The notes beneath the pieces were generated by a model that saw only the letters and a list, made by a program, of their open reading frames with translations, had not been told where the DNA came from and ran no database searches. From assembly GCA_033398695.1 (NCBI GenBank), contig CM065811.1, positions 110,345,501 to 110,409,500 of the forward strand: a DNA stretch of 64,000 bases, written 5' to 3'. Shown in pieces: positions 21,329-31,676 of this stretch. The DNA is from Orobanche coerulescens (Eukaryota > Streptophyta > Magnoliopsida > Lamiales > Orobanchaceae). The translations under genes and the position numbers were made by a program. Position 1 is the first letter of the stretch. Each line of letters starts with the position of its first letter.

Positions 21329-22647
21329 AGGGAGTTGACCGAGATGAACGTATTTTCTCATTTCTTCCTCCTCTCCACGGCTAAGGCGATTCCGGGCGAT
21401 TTCTTGGCGATTTCTTCCTCCAATCATCTCATCCAACATCTTCCTTGAGTTCTTGGTGTATTATAACAACATCAACATGAATCTTTCATCGTAATCCAAG
21501 GTAAAATCTCTTAGAACCCTACTTTTGGATAATTTGGGGGTTTTGGGATTTTCGTCCGATTCGTCTCCATTTGTCGGTTAATTCATGATAAATATGATTA
21601 ATCTTGTTGATATCATTAGTTTTCCTACGGATTCATGGTATATTTTCATGGTTTTGCGAAATCGGGAGGGTTTGGTTGTGGTCCGCCCTCGTTGTTATTT
21701 TTATACGAATATACATGAATCGAAGGCGGGTTTCCGGGTGTATTCCATTTCCGTAATCGTTTAGAAGTGGTTGTGATTGTGTTATTCAAATCGTTAGGTT
21801 CATTTCCACTGATTACTCGCAGTTGTGCTTGACTCTCCCTTTCCGTTCGTGTCACCGTCTATTAATCGAGGCAAGTATCCTTATGACCTTACGATCTTGA
21901 CATAGTAGTATTGTATGAGAAATTGTGTGTGTGTGTATACTCACTATGGGTTAGATCCGACGGGGTCTCGGTAGGGCTCCACGAAGCTGTGAAACCGCGA
22001 GTTTGCTTTTAACCACTACGGGTTAGATCCTACGGGGTCTAGATAGGGATCTACGAAGGTGTGGGTCCGCGGTTAATTGTGGTGTATTTTACAAATGTGG
22101 TTTGATTATTGGCATTTTCGGAAATGAGTGTTTTGGAACCATGTTTTCTTGATTGCATGCATTTACTATATGTGTAAGGTGTAAGTTGTTCATTTGGTTA
22201 CTTGTACTAGCGTAATTGCTAACCCCTCTGGGGACCCGTTTTGGGGAAATTCGTTTTATGAATTTCAGGTCAGGTTCTTCGAGACGAGCGGGCGCTGGAC
22301 CAGTATGCGGATGATGGCCGTGCGTGACGATTGTGCACGAGTGATGTCTTGGTGTCTTCTACCTTTTTTTATCTTTTGTGGTTTTTAAACTAATAGAAGT
22401 ACTCGAGTACTTAAGAATTCTTGTTTGTCCGGATTGTATTATTGTCTATTATGTTTGTGTCGGATGATGATGTTATGATTGACCGGTTGAACCGGGTGGA
22501 TTATTTTGTTTGGCGTCTTTATGACGAGGTGCTATTTGGTTGTTTCTGTGAGTCGATGAGTATGATGTTTATTCAGCCTGGTGGGTCCCATATAGGGATT
22601 CACGGCGCTGTAATATACCTCAATTATCTTGGGGGTGTTACAGAAAA

Positions 22648-22659
22648 TGGTATCGGAGC
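22648..22659 (+). promoter_or_regulatory. Gypsy B primer-binding site
   Basis: TGGTATCGGAGC lies 5 nt inside the 5' LTR, matching the initiator-Met type site with one change (CGG for CAG). Confidence 0.9.
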
Positions 22660-22880
22660 ACTAGGTTTATGGATACCTAGGCTTGTTGGTTTATTGGGTC
22701 TTGTTGTGTTTCGTTTTGCACATCATCGTCACGCTGCCATGATTCCAGTACTACCAGTGTTCGTAAGTTTTTCTTCCTCTGTTCCTTGTTCCCTTGTATC
22801 GTACCTTTGATTCTCGATTTGTGATTGTTCTTTTCTTGTACTTACCATCGTATGGCTTTTGTTACTTATTTAACTCCAGT

Positions 22881-24788
22881 ATGGATGCTGGAAGAGGTCG
22901 TGGTCGTGGTCGCGGTCGTGGTCGTGGACGCGGCCGGGGACGTGGGACAGCCGGTGGGGCGGCCACGTCGCAGTCTTCGGGAGCCGGCAGTACCGGCGAC
23001 CGTCACAGTCATGCTTCTTCTCAGGAGCGTGCCGACCTTGGTATTGCGGCCGTTATACATCAAATGGTGAATCAAATGGCGGCGATAGCTCAGGCGGTTC
23101 AGAACCCGGATCCAGCCCACGCTAATCAGGGCGGAGCGGATCGCTGGCTTCAGGATGTCATCAAGATGCATCCTCCTCAGTTTTCGGGAGCTTCGGACCC
23201 GATCGGTTGGGAGGGGTGGATCAAGGAGATATCTAAAGTGTTCACTACTACCAACTGCCCCGAGGACCGTAAGGTCCCTATTGCCCAGTACTTTCTCACT
23301 GGGGACGCTACGAATTGGTGGGAGGCCGTTGGGCCCAAAGACCATGTTGCTTCGTGGGCCGAATTTCAGGAATTGATGGAGACCGAATATTGCCCATGGC
23401 CGGTCAGACAGGCTCGATTACATGCTTTCTATGAAGCTCAACCACGGGATATCCCCGTATCTCAAGCTATTACCGATTTTAACAAGGAGTTGGGTTATGT
23501 GAAGACCCAAGTTGTCGAGGAGAGTGACAAAACTTTCCATTTTTCTAGACAGATGAAGTTGTCGATTCAGGACTATATGTCGGGGCTTGTTTGTACTACC
23601 TTGAAAGATTACCAGAGCAGGGTCCTTTCTTACGATATGTCTGTGACGGCGAGTGAGGCGGTCCGCGATAGCAAGAAGCAGAAGTCCACCGGGAATTTTT
23701 CGGGCCGCAAAGGTGGGGGTCAGCAGAAATTCCAGTCTGCTAACTTTTTCGCTGGTGGTGGCCCAGCTCGATCTACTGGGTTTCCCCGTAGGGATGCCAG
23801 TGCCCCTCCTCGGGAGGTGAAGTGTTTTAACTGTGGCCATCAGGGCCACATCAGTCGTATTTGTCCAAACCCTTTGCTGACGTGTAATCAGTGGGGCCAG
23901 CCGGGCCACGAGGCTGTTTTCTGTGCTGAGAGGGAGAAAATCCTTAGTGCACAGGCTTCCATTCCAGCGCCTAGGGAACCAAGTGTGAATCAAGGATCGT
24001 TTGCTTCTCAATCTCCTCCAAGTGCTAGTCGAGGGAGATGTCGGGGTCAGCCCGCTAAGGGGGGAGCTTCCAGTGTCGGCTCAGCCCACCCGCATGTCTA
24101 TGAGATGCAGAGATCCGATGACCTAGCGGCTACTGTGGCGACAGGTACCATTCATATTCTTTCTCATCCTGTCAGTGTGCTTTTCGATTGTGGTGCTACG
24201 CATTCATTCATATCTATGGAGTGTGTGCGCCGTTTGAGTCTCGACTGTTTGACGGCTTGTGAGCCCTTCATCGTTAAGCTTCCTAGCGGTGATAGGATCG
24301 TAGGTGATCAGGAGGTTCAAGACTGTTCTGTGCTTATTTGTGAGAGGGCTTGGCCCTCTAATCTTATTGTTGTGGGTATTGAGGGTGAGGATTTGATTCT
24401 CGGGGATGATTGGCTCGAGCAGCATGGTGCAATCATGAACTACCACACGAGGATCATCACCATGCTAGCCGAAGACGGCACCAAACATTCTTTAGCCGGG
24501 CGAAAGAGGGGAAACCAGAAGTTCATTAACGCCTTGAAGGCGATGAGACTCCTGCGAAAGGGGTGTACTGGTTATTGGTGCTACTGCTTGAAGGCGAAGA
24601 GTGGTGAAGTCGATCTTTCGTCGATTCCATTCATTAGTGAGTTTCCTGATGTATTTCCTGACGAGTTACCGGGATTTCCACCGGATCGTGAGGTCGAGTT
24701 TGCTATAGATTTAGAGCCGGGCGCGGCTCCTATTTCGAAGGCGCCGTATCGCATGGCACCTTCAGAAATGTCAGAGTTGAAGAAGTAG
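22881..24788 (+). CDS. Gypsy B Gag-protease and start of RT (frame ends at a premature stop)
   Basis: The chosen start is the Met at 22881 (MDAGRGRGRG...), the usual Arg/Gly-rich start of this Gag; the open frame extends upstream to 22794. The capsid region carries MHPPQFSGASDPIGWEGWI and PIAQYFLTGDATNWWEAV. A CCHC zinc knuckle follows (CFNCGHQGHISRIC), then a second, degenerate one (CNQWGQPGHEAVFC, where the second Cys is Trp). The retroviral-type aspartic protease follows (VLFDCGATHSF, with C where D-S-G is usual, then LIVVGIEGEDLILGDDWLEQ). The frame continues into RT ([14 protein letters not shown]) and stops at TAG 24786-24788. In the family Gln is usual there, so this is a nonsense change inside pol. 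Confidence 0.9.
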   Translation: MDAGRGRGRGRGRGRGRGRGRGTAGGAATSQSSGAGSTGDRHSHASSQERADLGIAAVIHQMVNQMAAIAQAVQNPDPAHANQGGADRWLQDVIKMHPPQFSGASDPIGWEGWIKEISKVFTTTNCPEDRKVPIAQYFLTGDATNWWEAVGPKDHVASWAEFQELMETEYCPWPVRQARLHAFYEAQPRDIPVSQAITDFNKELGYVKTQVVEESDKTFHFSRQMKLSIQDYMSGLVCTTLKDYQSRVLSYDMSVTASEAVRDSKKQKSTGNFSGRKGGGQQKFQSANFFAGGGPARSTGFPRRDASAPPREVKCFNCGHQGHISRICPNPLLTCNQWGQPGHEAVFCAEREKILSAQASIPAPREPSVNQGSFASQSPPSASRGRCRGQPAKGGASSVGSAHPHVYEMQRSDDLAATVATGTIHILSHPVSVLFDCGATHSFISMECVRRLSLDCLTACEPFIVKLPSGDRIVGDQEVQDCSVLICERAWPSNLIVVGIEGEDLILGDDWLEQHGAIMNYHTRIITMLAEDGTKHSLAGRKRGNQKFINALKAMRLLRKGCTGYWCYCLKAKSGEVDLSSIPFISEFPDVFPDELPGFPPDREVEFAIDLEPGAAPISKAPYRMAPSEMSELKK

Positions 24789-27523
24789 TTGAGTGAGCTT
24801 CTTGAGTCGGGGTATGTTCGACCGAGCACCTCGCCTTGGGGCGCACTGGTCCTGTTTGTGCGGAAGAAGGATGGTTCACTGCATTTGTGTATCGACTATC
24901 GCGAACTAAACAAGGTGACCATCAAGAACAAGTATACTTTGCCTAGAATTGCTGACTTGTTCGATCAGTTGCAGGGAGCTGCGGTATTCTCAAGATTGAT
25001 TTGAGATCGGGATAATATCAGCTCCGGGTGAGAGAGTCCGATGTGCCGAAAACAACTTTTTGGACGAGATACGGACATTATGAGTTCGTAGTTATGCCTT
25101 TTGGGTTAACAAATGCGCCGGTGGTGTTCATGAAGTTGATGAACAAAGTCTTTATCGAGTATTTGGATAAGTGCGTCGTCGTCTTCATTGACGATATTCT
25201 TATTTATTTGAGGAACGAGGAAGAGCATGCCCATCATTTGCGGGTAGTGTTAGACATTTTGAGGACCGAGCAACTCTATGCGAAGTTCTCGAAATGTGAG
25301 TTCTGGCTGAAGGAAGTGATGTTTCTAGGTCACGTGATTTCAGCCGAGGGGGTTCGTGTGGATCCGCAGAATATTGAGGCAGTGTTGGATTGGGTACCGC
25401 CCAAGAATGTGAAGGAAATCCATAGTTTCTTGGGCTTGGCTGGATACTATCGTAGGTCCGTCGAGGGTTTCTCGAAACTAGCTCGTCCACTTATCCAGTT
25501 GCTCCAGAAGTCCGAGAAGTTCGTCTGGAATGACGAGAGACAGTCGAGTTTCGAGGAACTGACGAGGCGTTTGACTTCAGCCCCGATTTTAGCATTGTTG
25601 TGTGGCAACGAGGGTTTTGCTGTTTATAGTGATGCTTCGGGTCAGGGTCTTGGGTGCATATTGATGCAGCACGGCAAGACCATTGCCTATGCGTCGAGAC
25701 AGTTGAGGCCGTATGAGCTGAACTACCCTACTCATGATTTAGAGTTAGCGACAGTCGTTTTTGTGCTCAAGATTTGGCGTCACTATCTTTTCGGCTCTGC
25801 ATGTCAGATTTTTACCGATCATAAAAGTCTGAAATACAAATTTACTCGGGAGTTGAATATGAGGGAGAGGAGGTGGTTAGAGCTGATTAAGGATTATGAC
25901 CTCGAAATCCTTTATCATCCGGGCAAGGCGAACGTCGTGGCCAATGCCTTGAGTCGGAAACCAGTTGCATTACGAATGCTTGAGATCCTTACGTCTCAGT
26001 CTGAGCTTCGGCGGGCTTTGATTGAGTTAGATGTTGAGGTTTTGTTGCCTGGAGCTGTCGGGCAACTTTGTGCTTTAGGGATTTCGTCGTCCTTGATCGA
26101 TGAAATTAAGCTGAAGCAGTTAGAGGATCCGATGGTTACTCAAATCCGAGAGAATGTTCTTAAGGGAAAGTTTCTTGGGTTTTTGATTCACGAGGATGGT
26201 GTTTTGGGATTCCATAGTCGGCTTTGTGTACCGAATGACTCAGAGTTGAGACAGAGTATTTTGCGTGAGGCCCATGCTACACCTTACTCCGTTCATCCTG
26301 GTTCAAGTAAGATGTACAAGGACCTGAGAAGGAATTTATGGTGGAATGATATGAAGGAGGAGGTCACACAGTTTGTAGGGAGATGTTTGACTTGTCAGCA
26401 GGTCAAAATCGAGCATCAGCGACCGGCCGGGTTATTACAGTCACTTCCTGTTCTGGAATGGAAATGGGAAGATATATCGATGGATTTCATTACGAGTTTG
26501 CTGAGATCGAGGTCGGGCATGAATATGGTATGGGTGATTATTGATCGATTGACCAAGTCGGCACATTTTCTGGGCATCAAGGACACTTGGGCCCCAGAGA
26601 AGTTAGCTCGTGTGTTTATCGCGCAGATTGTGAGGCTTCACGGTACTCCGAAGTCTATCATTTCGGATCGTGATGGCCATTTTGTATCGCACTTTTGGCA
26701 GGCGGTGCATAAGGCATTGGGTACTCGTTTGCATTTGAGTACCTCTTTTCATCCCCAGTCAGATGGATAGTCGGAATGCACTATCCAGATGTTCGAGGAT
26801 ATGTTGCGTGCTTGTGCTCTCGATTGGAGCAGTGACTGGGAGGAGCATTTGCCATTGATCGAATTCATGTACAACAATAGTTGGCACGCGTTGATTCGGA
26901 TGGCACCGTATGAGGCACTTTATGGGCGGCGATGTCGATCACCGATTTGTTGGAATGAGGCATCCGATTTGGTCGGGACCGAACCGGATGTCGTTTTAGA
27001 GACGAGGCGGAAGATAGAATTAATTCGGGAACATATGTTGACTGCCCAGAGTCGACAGAAGTCATATGCCGATGTCCGTCGTCGACCTTTGGAATTTGAG
27101 GTGGGAGACCACGTTTTACTGAAGGTGTCGCCAATGAGAGGAGTTTTCTGTTTCGGGAAAAAGGGGAAGTTGAGTCCGAGATTTATTGGGCCCTTCGAGA
27201 TTCTGGAGCGAGTCGGTGGGTTAGCATATCGTTTGGCGTTACCCCCGGCCTTGAGTCACGTTCATAGCGTTTTTCATGTTTCCCAACTGAGGAAATATGT
27301 CCCGGATCCTAGTCACGTCATCGATTATGGGGAGATTGATGTCGCCGAGGATATTACTTTTTAGGAGCGTCCTTTGAAGATTTTGGAGCATCGTGAGAAA
27401 CGACTGAGGCATAAGACCATCCCTTTGGTCAAGGTGCAGTGGTCGAGTCACGGTGTCGAGGACGCAACTTGGGAAACCGAGGATAGCATGCGTGCTAGGT
27501 ACCCTGAGTTGTTTGTTTCTTAA
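24789..27523 (+). pseudogene. Gypsy B RT, RNase H, integrase (broken pol)
   Basis: The order is: RT N-terminus ([22 protein letters not shown]) at 24789; a 1-nt frameshift near 24995; a TAA near 25012-25017 within the ...LRSG-stop-YQLRV segment; then the frame from 25028. That frame holds the RT fingers and palm with FIDDILIY (IDD near 25187), RNase H ([26 protein letters not shown]), the integrase zinc finger (H...H...CLTCQQVK) and the D,D-35-E core (EDISMDF..., [14 protein letters not shown]). A TAG occurs at 26768 (SDG-stop-SEC, Gln expected). The integrase C-terminus runs from 26789, a TAG at 27362 interrupts it, and a final chromodomain-like VKVQWSSHGVEDATWE ends at the TAA 27521-27523. 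Not functional as it stands. Confidence 0.92.
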
Positions 27524-27540
27524 GTTTCGGGACGAAACTT
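27522..27540. repeat. Inverted repeat beside the gypsy B polypurine tract
   Basis: AAGTTTCG-GGA-CGAAACTT overlaps the pol stop codon and ends 6 nt before the purine run. Gypsy A and C have counterparts. Confidence 0.9.
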
Positions 27541-27546
27541 ATTTTT

Positions 27547-27558
27547 AGAGGGGTAGAA
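27547..27558 (+). promoter_or_regulatory. Gypsy B polypurine tract
   Basis: AGAGGGGTAGAA abuts the 3' LTR. Confidence 0.85.
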
Positions 27559-29690
27559 TGTAATATCCGCATTTTTTCTTTCCCTTGTATTTTCATTTTC
27601 GGTGTATTTCTCGGTTGTAGCGACCCTCGTGTATCTTTCAGTGTATCTTTTCCATCATCTATTGATCTGATTCTCGTAATTGTTGTGCGGAACCGCCGTT
27701 TCGGGGTTGCCGTGGATCCATTCTATGTTATGATGCGTTTTGAGGTGTTCCGTTTGATGTTTTGTTCATATTCCGGTGTTTTGGACCGTTTATATTTCGT
27801 ACCTAGCGCACGCTATATTTTTTGTATAGCGCACGCTAGGGGTCCCTTAGTAGCGCACGCTACGACTGCTTCGTAGCGCGCACTAGAGAGCAAGCCCTGG
27901 GAGTGGCAGTGCTAATTCCAGCCCTCTGGACTGGCGGATTAGCGTACGCTATGTAGTCTAGCGCACGCTAATGTTGGGGGCTAGCGCACACTGAGATGCC
28001 CGGTAGCGTTCGCTAGCGTGAGTGTCCAATACTGGACAGTTTGCTACTGGACTCGACTGATGCCCAGGTAGCGCACGCTATTGGTCGATAGCGCGCGATA
28101 CCGATACACTTTAGCGTATGCTACGATTGGCCGATAGCGCGCGCTAACCGGATCAGGTGTGTACTGACAGTTGCTTCTGGACTTGGCTGATGTCCAGGTA
28201 GCGCACGCTATTGGTCAATAGCGCACGCTACCGAGAGGTTATTAGCGCACGCTATGTTTCGAGTAGTGCACGCTAACGGCCAGAAATCTGTCTACTGGAC
28301 TGGAGTTTTGTTCCGTTAGCGCACGCTAACTTTGAGGATTAGCGCGCACTAACACTCCCTGGCTCTATAAACCAGGGAGTTGACCAAGATGAACGTATTT
28401 TCTCATTTCTTCCTCCTCTCCGCGGCTAAGGTGATTCCGGGTGATTTCTTGGCAATTTCTTCCTCCAATCATCTCATCCAACATCTTCCTTGAGTTCTTG
28501 GTGTATTATAACAACATCAACACGAATCTTTCATCCTAATCCAAGGTAAAATCTCTTAGAACCCTACTTTTGGATAATTTGGGGGTTTTGGAATTTTCGT
28601 CCGATTCATCTCGTTTTGTCGGTTAATTCATGATGAATATGATTAATCTTGTTGATATCATTAGTTTTACTATGGATTCATGATATATTTTCATGGTTTT
28701 TAAAAATCGGGAGGGTTTGGTTGTGGTCCGCCCTCGTTGTTATTTTTATACGAATATACATGAATCGTAGGCGGGTTTCCGGGTGTATTCCATTTATGTA
28801 ATCATTTAGAAGTGGTCGTGATTGTGTTATTCAAATCGTTAGGTTCATTTCCACCAATTCCTCGTGGTTGTGCTTGACTCTCCCTTTCCGTTCGTGTCAC
28901 CGTCTATTAATCGAGGCAAGTATCCTTATGAACTTATGATCTTGACATAATAGTATTGTATGAGAAATTTTGTGTGTGTGTGTATATACTCACTACGGGT
29001 TAGATCCGACGGGGTCTCGGTAGGGCTCCACGAAGCTGTGGAACCGCGAGTTTGCTTTTAACCACTACGGGTTAGATCCGACGGGGTCTCGGTAGGGATC
29101 TACGAAGTTGCGGGTCCGCGGTTAATTGTGGTGTATTTTACAAATGTGGTTTGATTATTGGCATTTCCGGAAATGAGTGTTTTGGAACTATGTTTTCTTG
29201 ATTGCATGCATTTACTATATGTGTAAGGTGTAAGTTGTTCATTTGGTTACTTGTACTAGCGTAATTGCTAACCCCTCTGGGGACCCGTTTTGGGGAAATT
29301 CGTTTTATGAATATCAGGTCAGGTTCTTCGAGACGAGCGGGCGCTGGACCAGTATGCGGATGATGGCCATGCGAGATGATTGTGCACGAGTGATGTCTAA
29401 GTGTCTTCTACCTTTTTTTATCTTTTGTGGTTTTTAAACTAATAGAAGTACTCGAGTACTTAAGAATTCTGTTTGTCCGGATTGTATTGTTGTCTATTAT
29501 GTTTGTTACGGATGATGATGTTATGATTGACCGGTTGAACCGGGTGGATTATTTTGTTTGGCGTCTTTATGAAGAGGTGCTATTTTGTTGTTTCTGTGAG
29601 TCTAGGAGTATGATGTTTGTTCAGCCTGGTGGGTCCCATATAGGGATTCACGACGCTATAATATACCTCGAATATCTTTGGGGTGTTACA
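27559..29690 (+). repeat. Gypsy B 3' LTR
   Basis: 2132 bp, the partner of 20514-22642, ending GGGTGTTACA followed by the TCGAT duplication. An AGTACTCGAGTACT palindrome lies at 29447-29460, again 230 bp from the LTR end. Confidence 0.95.
27804..28351. repeat. TAGCGNNCGCTA palindrome array, gypsy B 3' LTR
   Basis: Start positions read by eye: 27804, 27827, 27851, 27874, 27940, 27959, 27982, 28004, 28069, 28089, 28112, 28135, 28199, 28219, 28243, 28264, 28317, 28340. Within clusters the steps are 19-24 bp. A few copies have one mismatch in an arm. Confidence 0.95.
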
Positions 29691-29695
29691 TCGAT
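29691..29695. repeat. Target-site duplication of gypsy B, right copy
   Basis: TCGAT, identical to 20509-20513. Confidence 0.92.
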
Positions 29696-30210
29696 ATCGA
29701 CCACAATCAAGTTTGATAACCAATCAATATCGGCTATGCTAACCCAAAATTCTCTACTCTCCCGATTCCCCATGATTCTATCCCCGCTAGACAGTTTCAC
29801 AATGAAAGGATCGCAAACAGTTATACAATTTATATTCAAACGACGTACACACTTCAAGGACATGATAGAACGTGTAGCACCCGAGTCAAAAAGTACACGA
29901 ACTGGATGAGATAGGATATGAATGCTACCTAAGGCCACCACCACATAGGGTTCATCTACTCGACGCATCTCATAGACTCGTGGGTGTACCGAACCGACGC
30001 TAGAATCTCCCCCTCTAGTGTTCTGACTCCGTTCCTGGCCTCTGTCGTAACTTTGCTGTGACTGACTAACTGGTTGCCGCTGATTCATAATCTAATCTAA
30101 AGGCGCTGGGGTAGAAGCCCGAGTGTCCAAAGTCTGAACTTGTTCGGGGAAATAAGCTGCCCTGTGTCCCATCTGTCCAGAAGTCTGACACTTCAGAGGT
30201 GGGAAGTTGC
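29696..30210 (-). pseudogene. Gypsy A aspartic protease (interrupted by gypsy B)
   Basis: The minus-strand frame 29648-30088 contains HPRVYEMRRVDEPYVVV, then HILSHPVRVLFDSGATRSIMS with an intact D-S-G catalytic triad, and SNLIVVDID before the insertion point. It cleaves the polyprotein in intact elements. Here it is cut in two by gypsy B and is out of frame with gag upstream. Confidence 0.85.
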
Positions 30211-31201
30211 ACTATAGATTGACGTAGCCTAGACGACCACAATTAAAACAGGTTACTGGGAGAGTTGAGGTGCCCTGAGCAGAATGAAAACTCTTCTTCC
30301 CTCTAACAAAATGTGACGATTGCCCGAGAGAATGGTTAGGCGCCTGAGGTCTCTGGAAGTTGCCACCTTTAGCGCCAGAAAAGTTACCAGCAGTCTTTTG
30401 TTTCTTCGGCTCTTCTGTGGTCTCAATGCTGGCACTTAACATGTCATATGCCAAAGCCCTATTTTGGTATTCCTTCAAAGTAGTGCAAGCGAACCCGGCC
30501 ATGTAACGCCGTAAATCCATATTAATCCGCATGCTAAAGTAGCGGATCTTGTCACGCTCATCCCACACTTGATTCTTCACACGGACCAGCTGTTGGTTGT
30601 ATTCCATTATCACCTGCAAGACTGGAATGTTCTGCGGCTTAGACCCAAAAAAGGCTCAGATTCTACCTTCTTGCACTGGCCAAAGACAAAACTCAACCTC
30701 CAGTAGCTCTTTAAATTCTCCCTATGTAGCATCATGATCCTGTGGCTTGATAACTTTCCACCAAGTCGCGGCTTCATTGGTAAGGAAGTACTGAGCAATC
30801 GGTGCCTTCCTCACTTCCGGACAATCAGCCGCTTCAAACACTTTCTCCAATTCATCTAGCCAATTCTCCCAACCGAATGGGTCGGTAGCACCGCTGAACT
30901 GCGGAGGATACTTATGGATCACATTCTGAAGCAAGGCATCCGATGTCGGGTTCGGATTATTCAGCTGAACGGCTTGGGCCAGGATAGTCATCTGGTTTGC
31001 CAATTGTTGAAGGACATTCGTAACCCCAATATCTGCAATATTCCCTTGACCGGTCGTGTTGACTCTCGGTATCGGGATGCACTGAGTTAGATAAACTAGG
31101 GGTAGTCTATCCCGCAACGGAACTGAGAGAAGCAGCCGCGCCATGTCCTCATCCACGTCCATGCCTCTGTCCTCTGTCAACAGACATTCTGAAGGATACA
31201 C
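30211..31201 (-). pseudogene. Gypsy A gag (frameshifted)
   Basis: Frames 30722-31201, 30610-30798 and 30212-30619 together give the gypsy capsid: QLANQMTILAQAVQ, KYPPQFSGATDPFGWENWLDEL and PIAQYFLTNEAATWWKVI, then MQVIMEYNQQLVRVKNQ and YMAGFACTTLKEYQNRALAYDM. A partial zinc knuckle begins with CFNCGRLGYVNL, in which the usual His is Tyr and a stop follows. At least two frameshifts occur. The Met at 31201 lies inside the first copy of a 245-bp tandem duplication, so the true start is uncertain. Confidence 0.85.
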
Positions 31202-31569
31202 ACAACACCTAAGTACAATTCAAATTTCACGTCATCGAAGTGACCGATTCCCAAAAATACCAAATCGAAAGCAATGTGATTAAGGAAACATCAGAAGAGT
31301 AAGAGGTCTTACAAGTACCGGTCGCACTGAGTTAGATAAACTAGGGGTAGTCTATCCCGCAACGGAACTGAGAGAAGCAGCCGCGCCATGTCCTCATCCA
31401 CGTCCATGCCTCTGTCCTCTGTCAACAGACATTCTGAAGGATACACACAACACCTAAGTACAATTCAAATTTCACGTCATCGAAGTGACCGATTCCCAAA
31501 AATACCAAATCGAAAGCAATGTGATTAAGGAAACATCAGAAGAGTAAGAGGTCTTACAAGTACCGGTCG
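31080..31569. repeat. 245-bp perfect tandem duplication at the gypsy A leader/gag start
   Basis: Copies 31080-31324 and 31325-31569 appear identical by eye. The unit contains the gag start region and leader, ending ACAAGTACCGGTCG. Confidence 0.93.
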
Positions 31570-31659
31570 CACTGTGATGATGGCAAAATAGTGATACTGT
31601 AGACAAACGATGACTCAATCTACCCAAAAGAACAACAGCCTAGGTATCCATAAACCTAA

Positions 31660-31671
31660 GCTCTGATACCA
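31660..31671 (-). promoter_or_regulatory. Gypsy A primer-binding site
   Basis: The minus strand reads TGGTATCAGAGC, a perfect initiator-Met type site, 5 nt inside the LTR. Confidence 0.92.
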
Positions 31672-31676
31672 TATTC

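Larger units (their letters stand above)
20514..22642 (+). repeat. Gypsy B 5' LTR
   Basis: 2129 bp, with the second copy at 27559-29690. It carries the palindrome array (20759-21306), a TATA box in GGCTATATAAACC (about 21316-21328), paired GGTTAGATCC..CGGGGTCT repeats near 21950 and 22020, and an AGTACTCGAGTACT palindrome at 22398-22411. Confidence 0.95.
20514..29690 (+). mobile_element. Gypsy B: complete Ty3/gypsy chromovirus-type element nested in gypsy A
   Basis: Two ~2.13-kb LTRs (TGTAATATCC...GTGTTACA), a primer-binding site, gag-protease, RT-RNase H-integrase and a polypurine tract are all in plus orientation, with TCGAT duplicated at both ends. Its pol order (RT, RNase H, integrase, chromodomain-like end) and sequence make it a relative of gypsy A, probably of the Tekay/Del group. 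It has stops and a frameshift in pol. The LTRs differ by a few percent by eye, so it is older than copia-1. Confidence 0.95.

Noticed and set aside
24786..24788. The TAG between two gypsy B frames as a programmed readthrough stop between Gag and Pol.
   Set aside because: It falls inside the RT N-terminus (after SELKK), where relatives have a sense codon, and further stops and a frameshift follow. An ordinary nonsense change is simpler.
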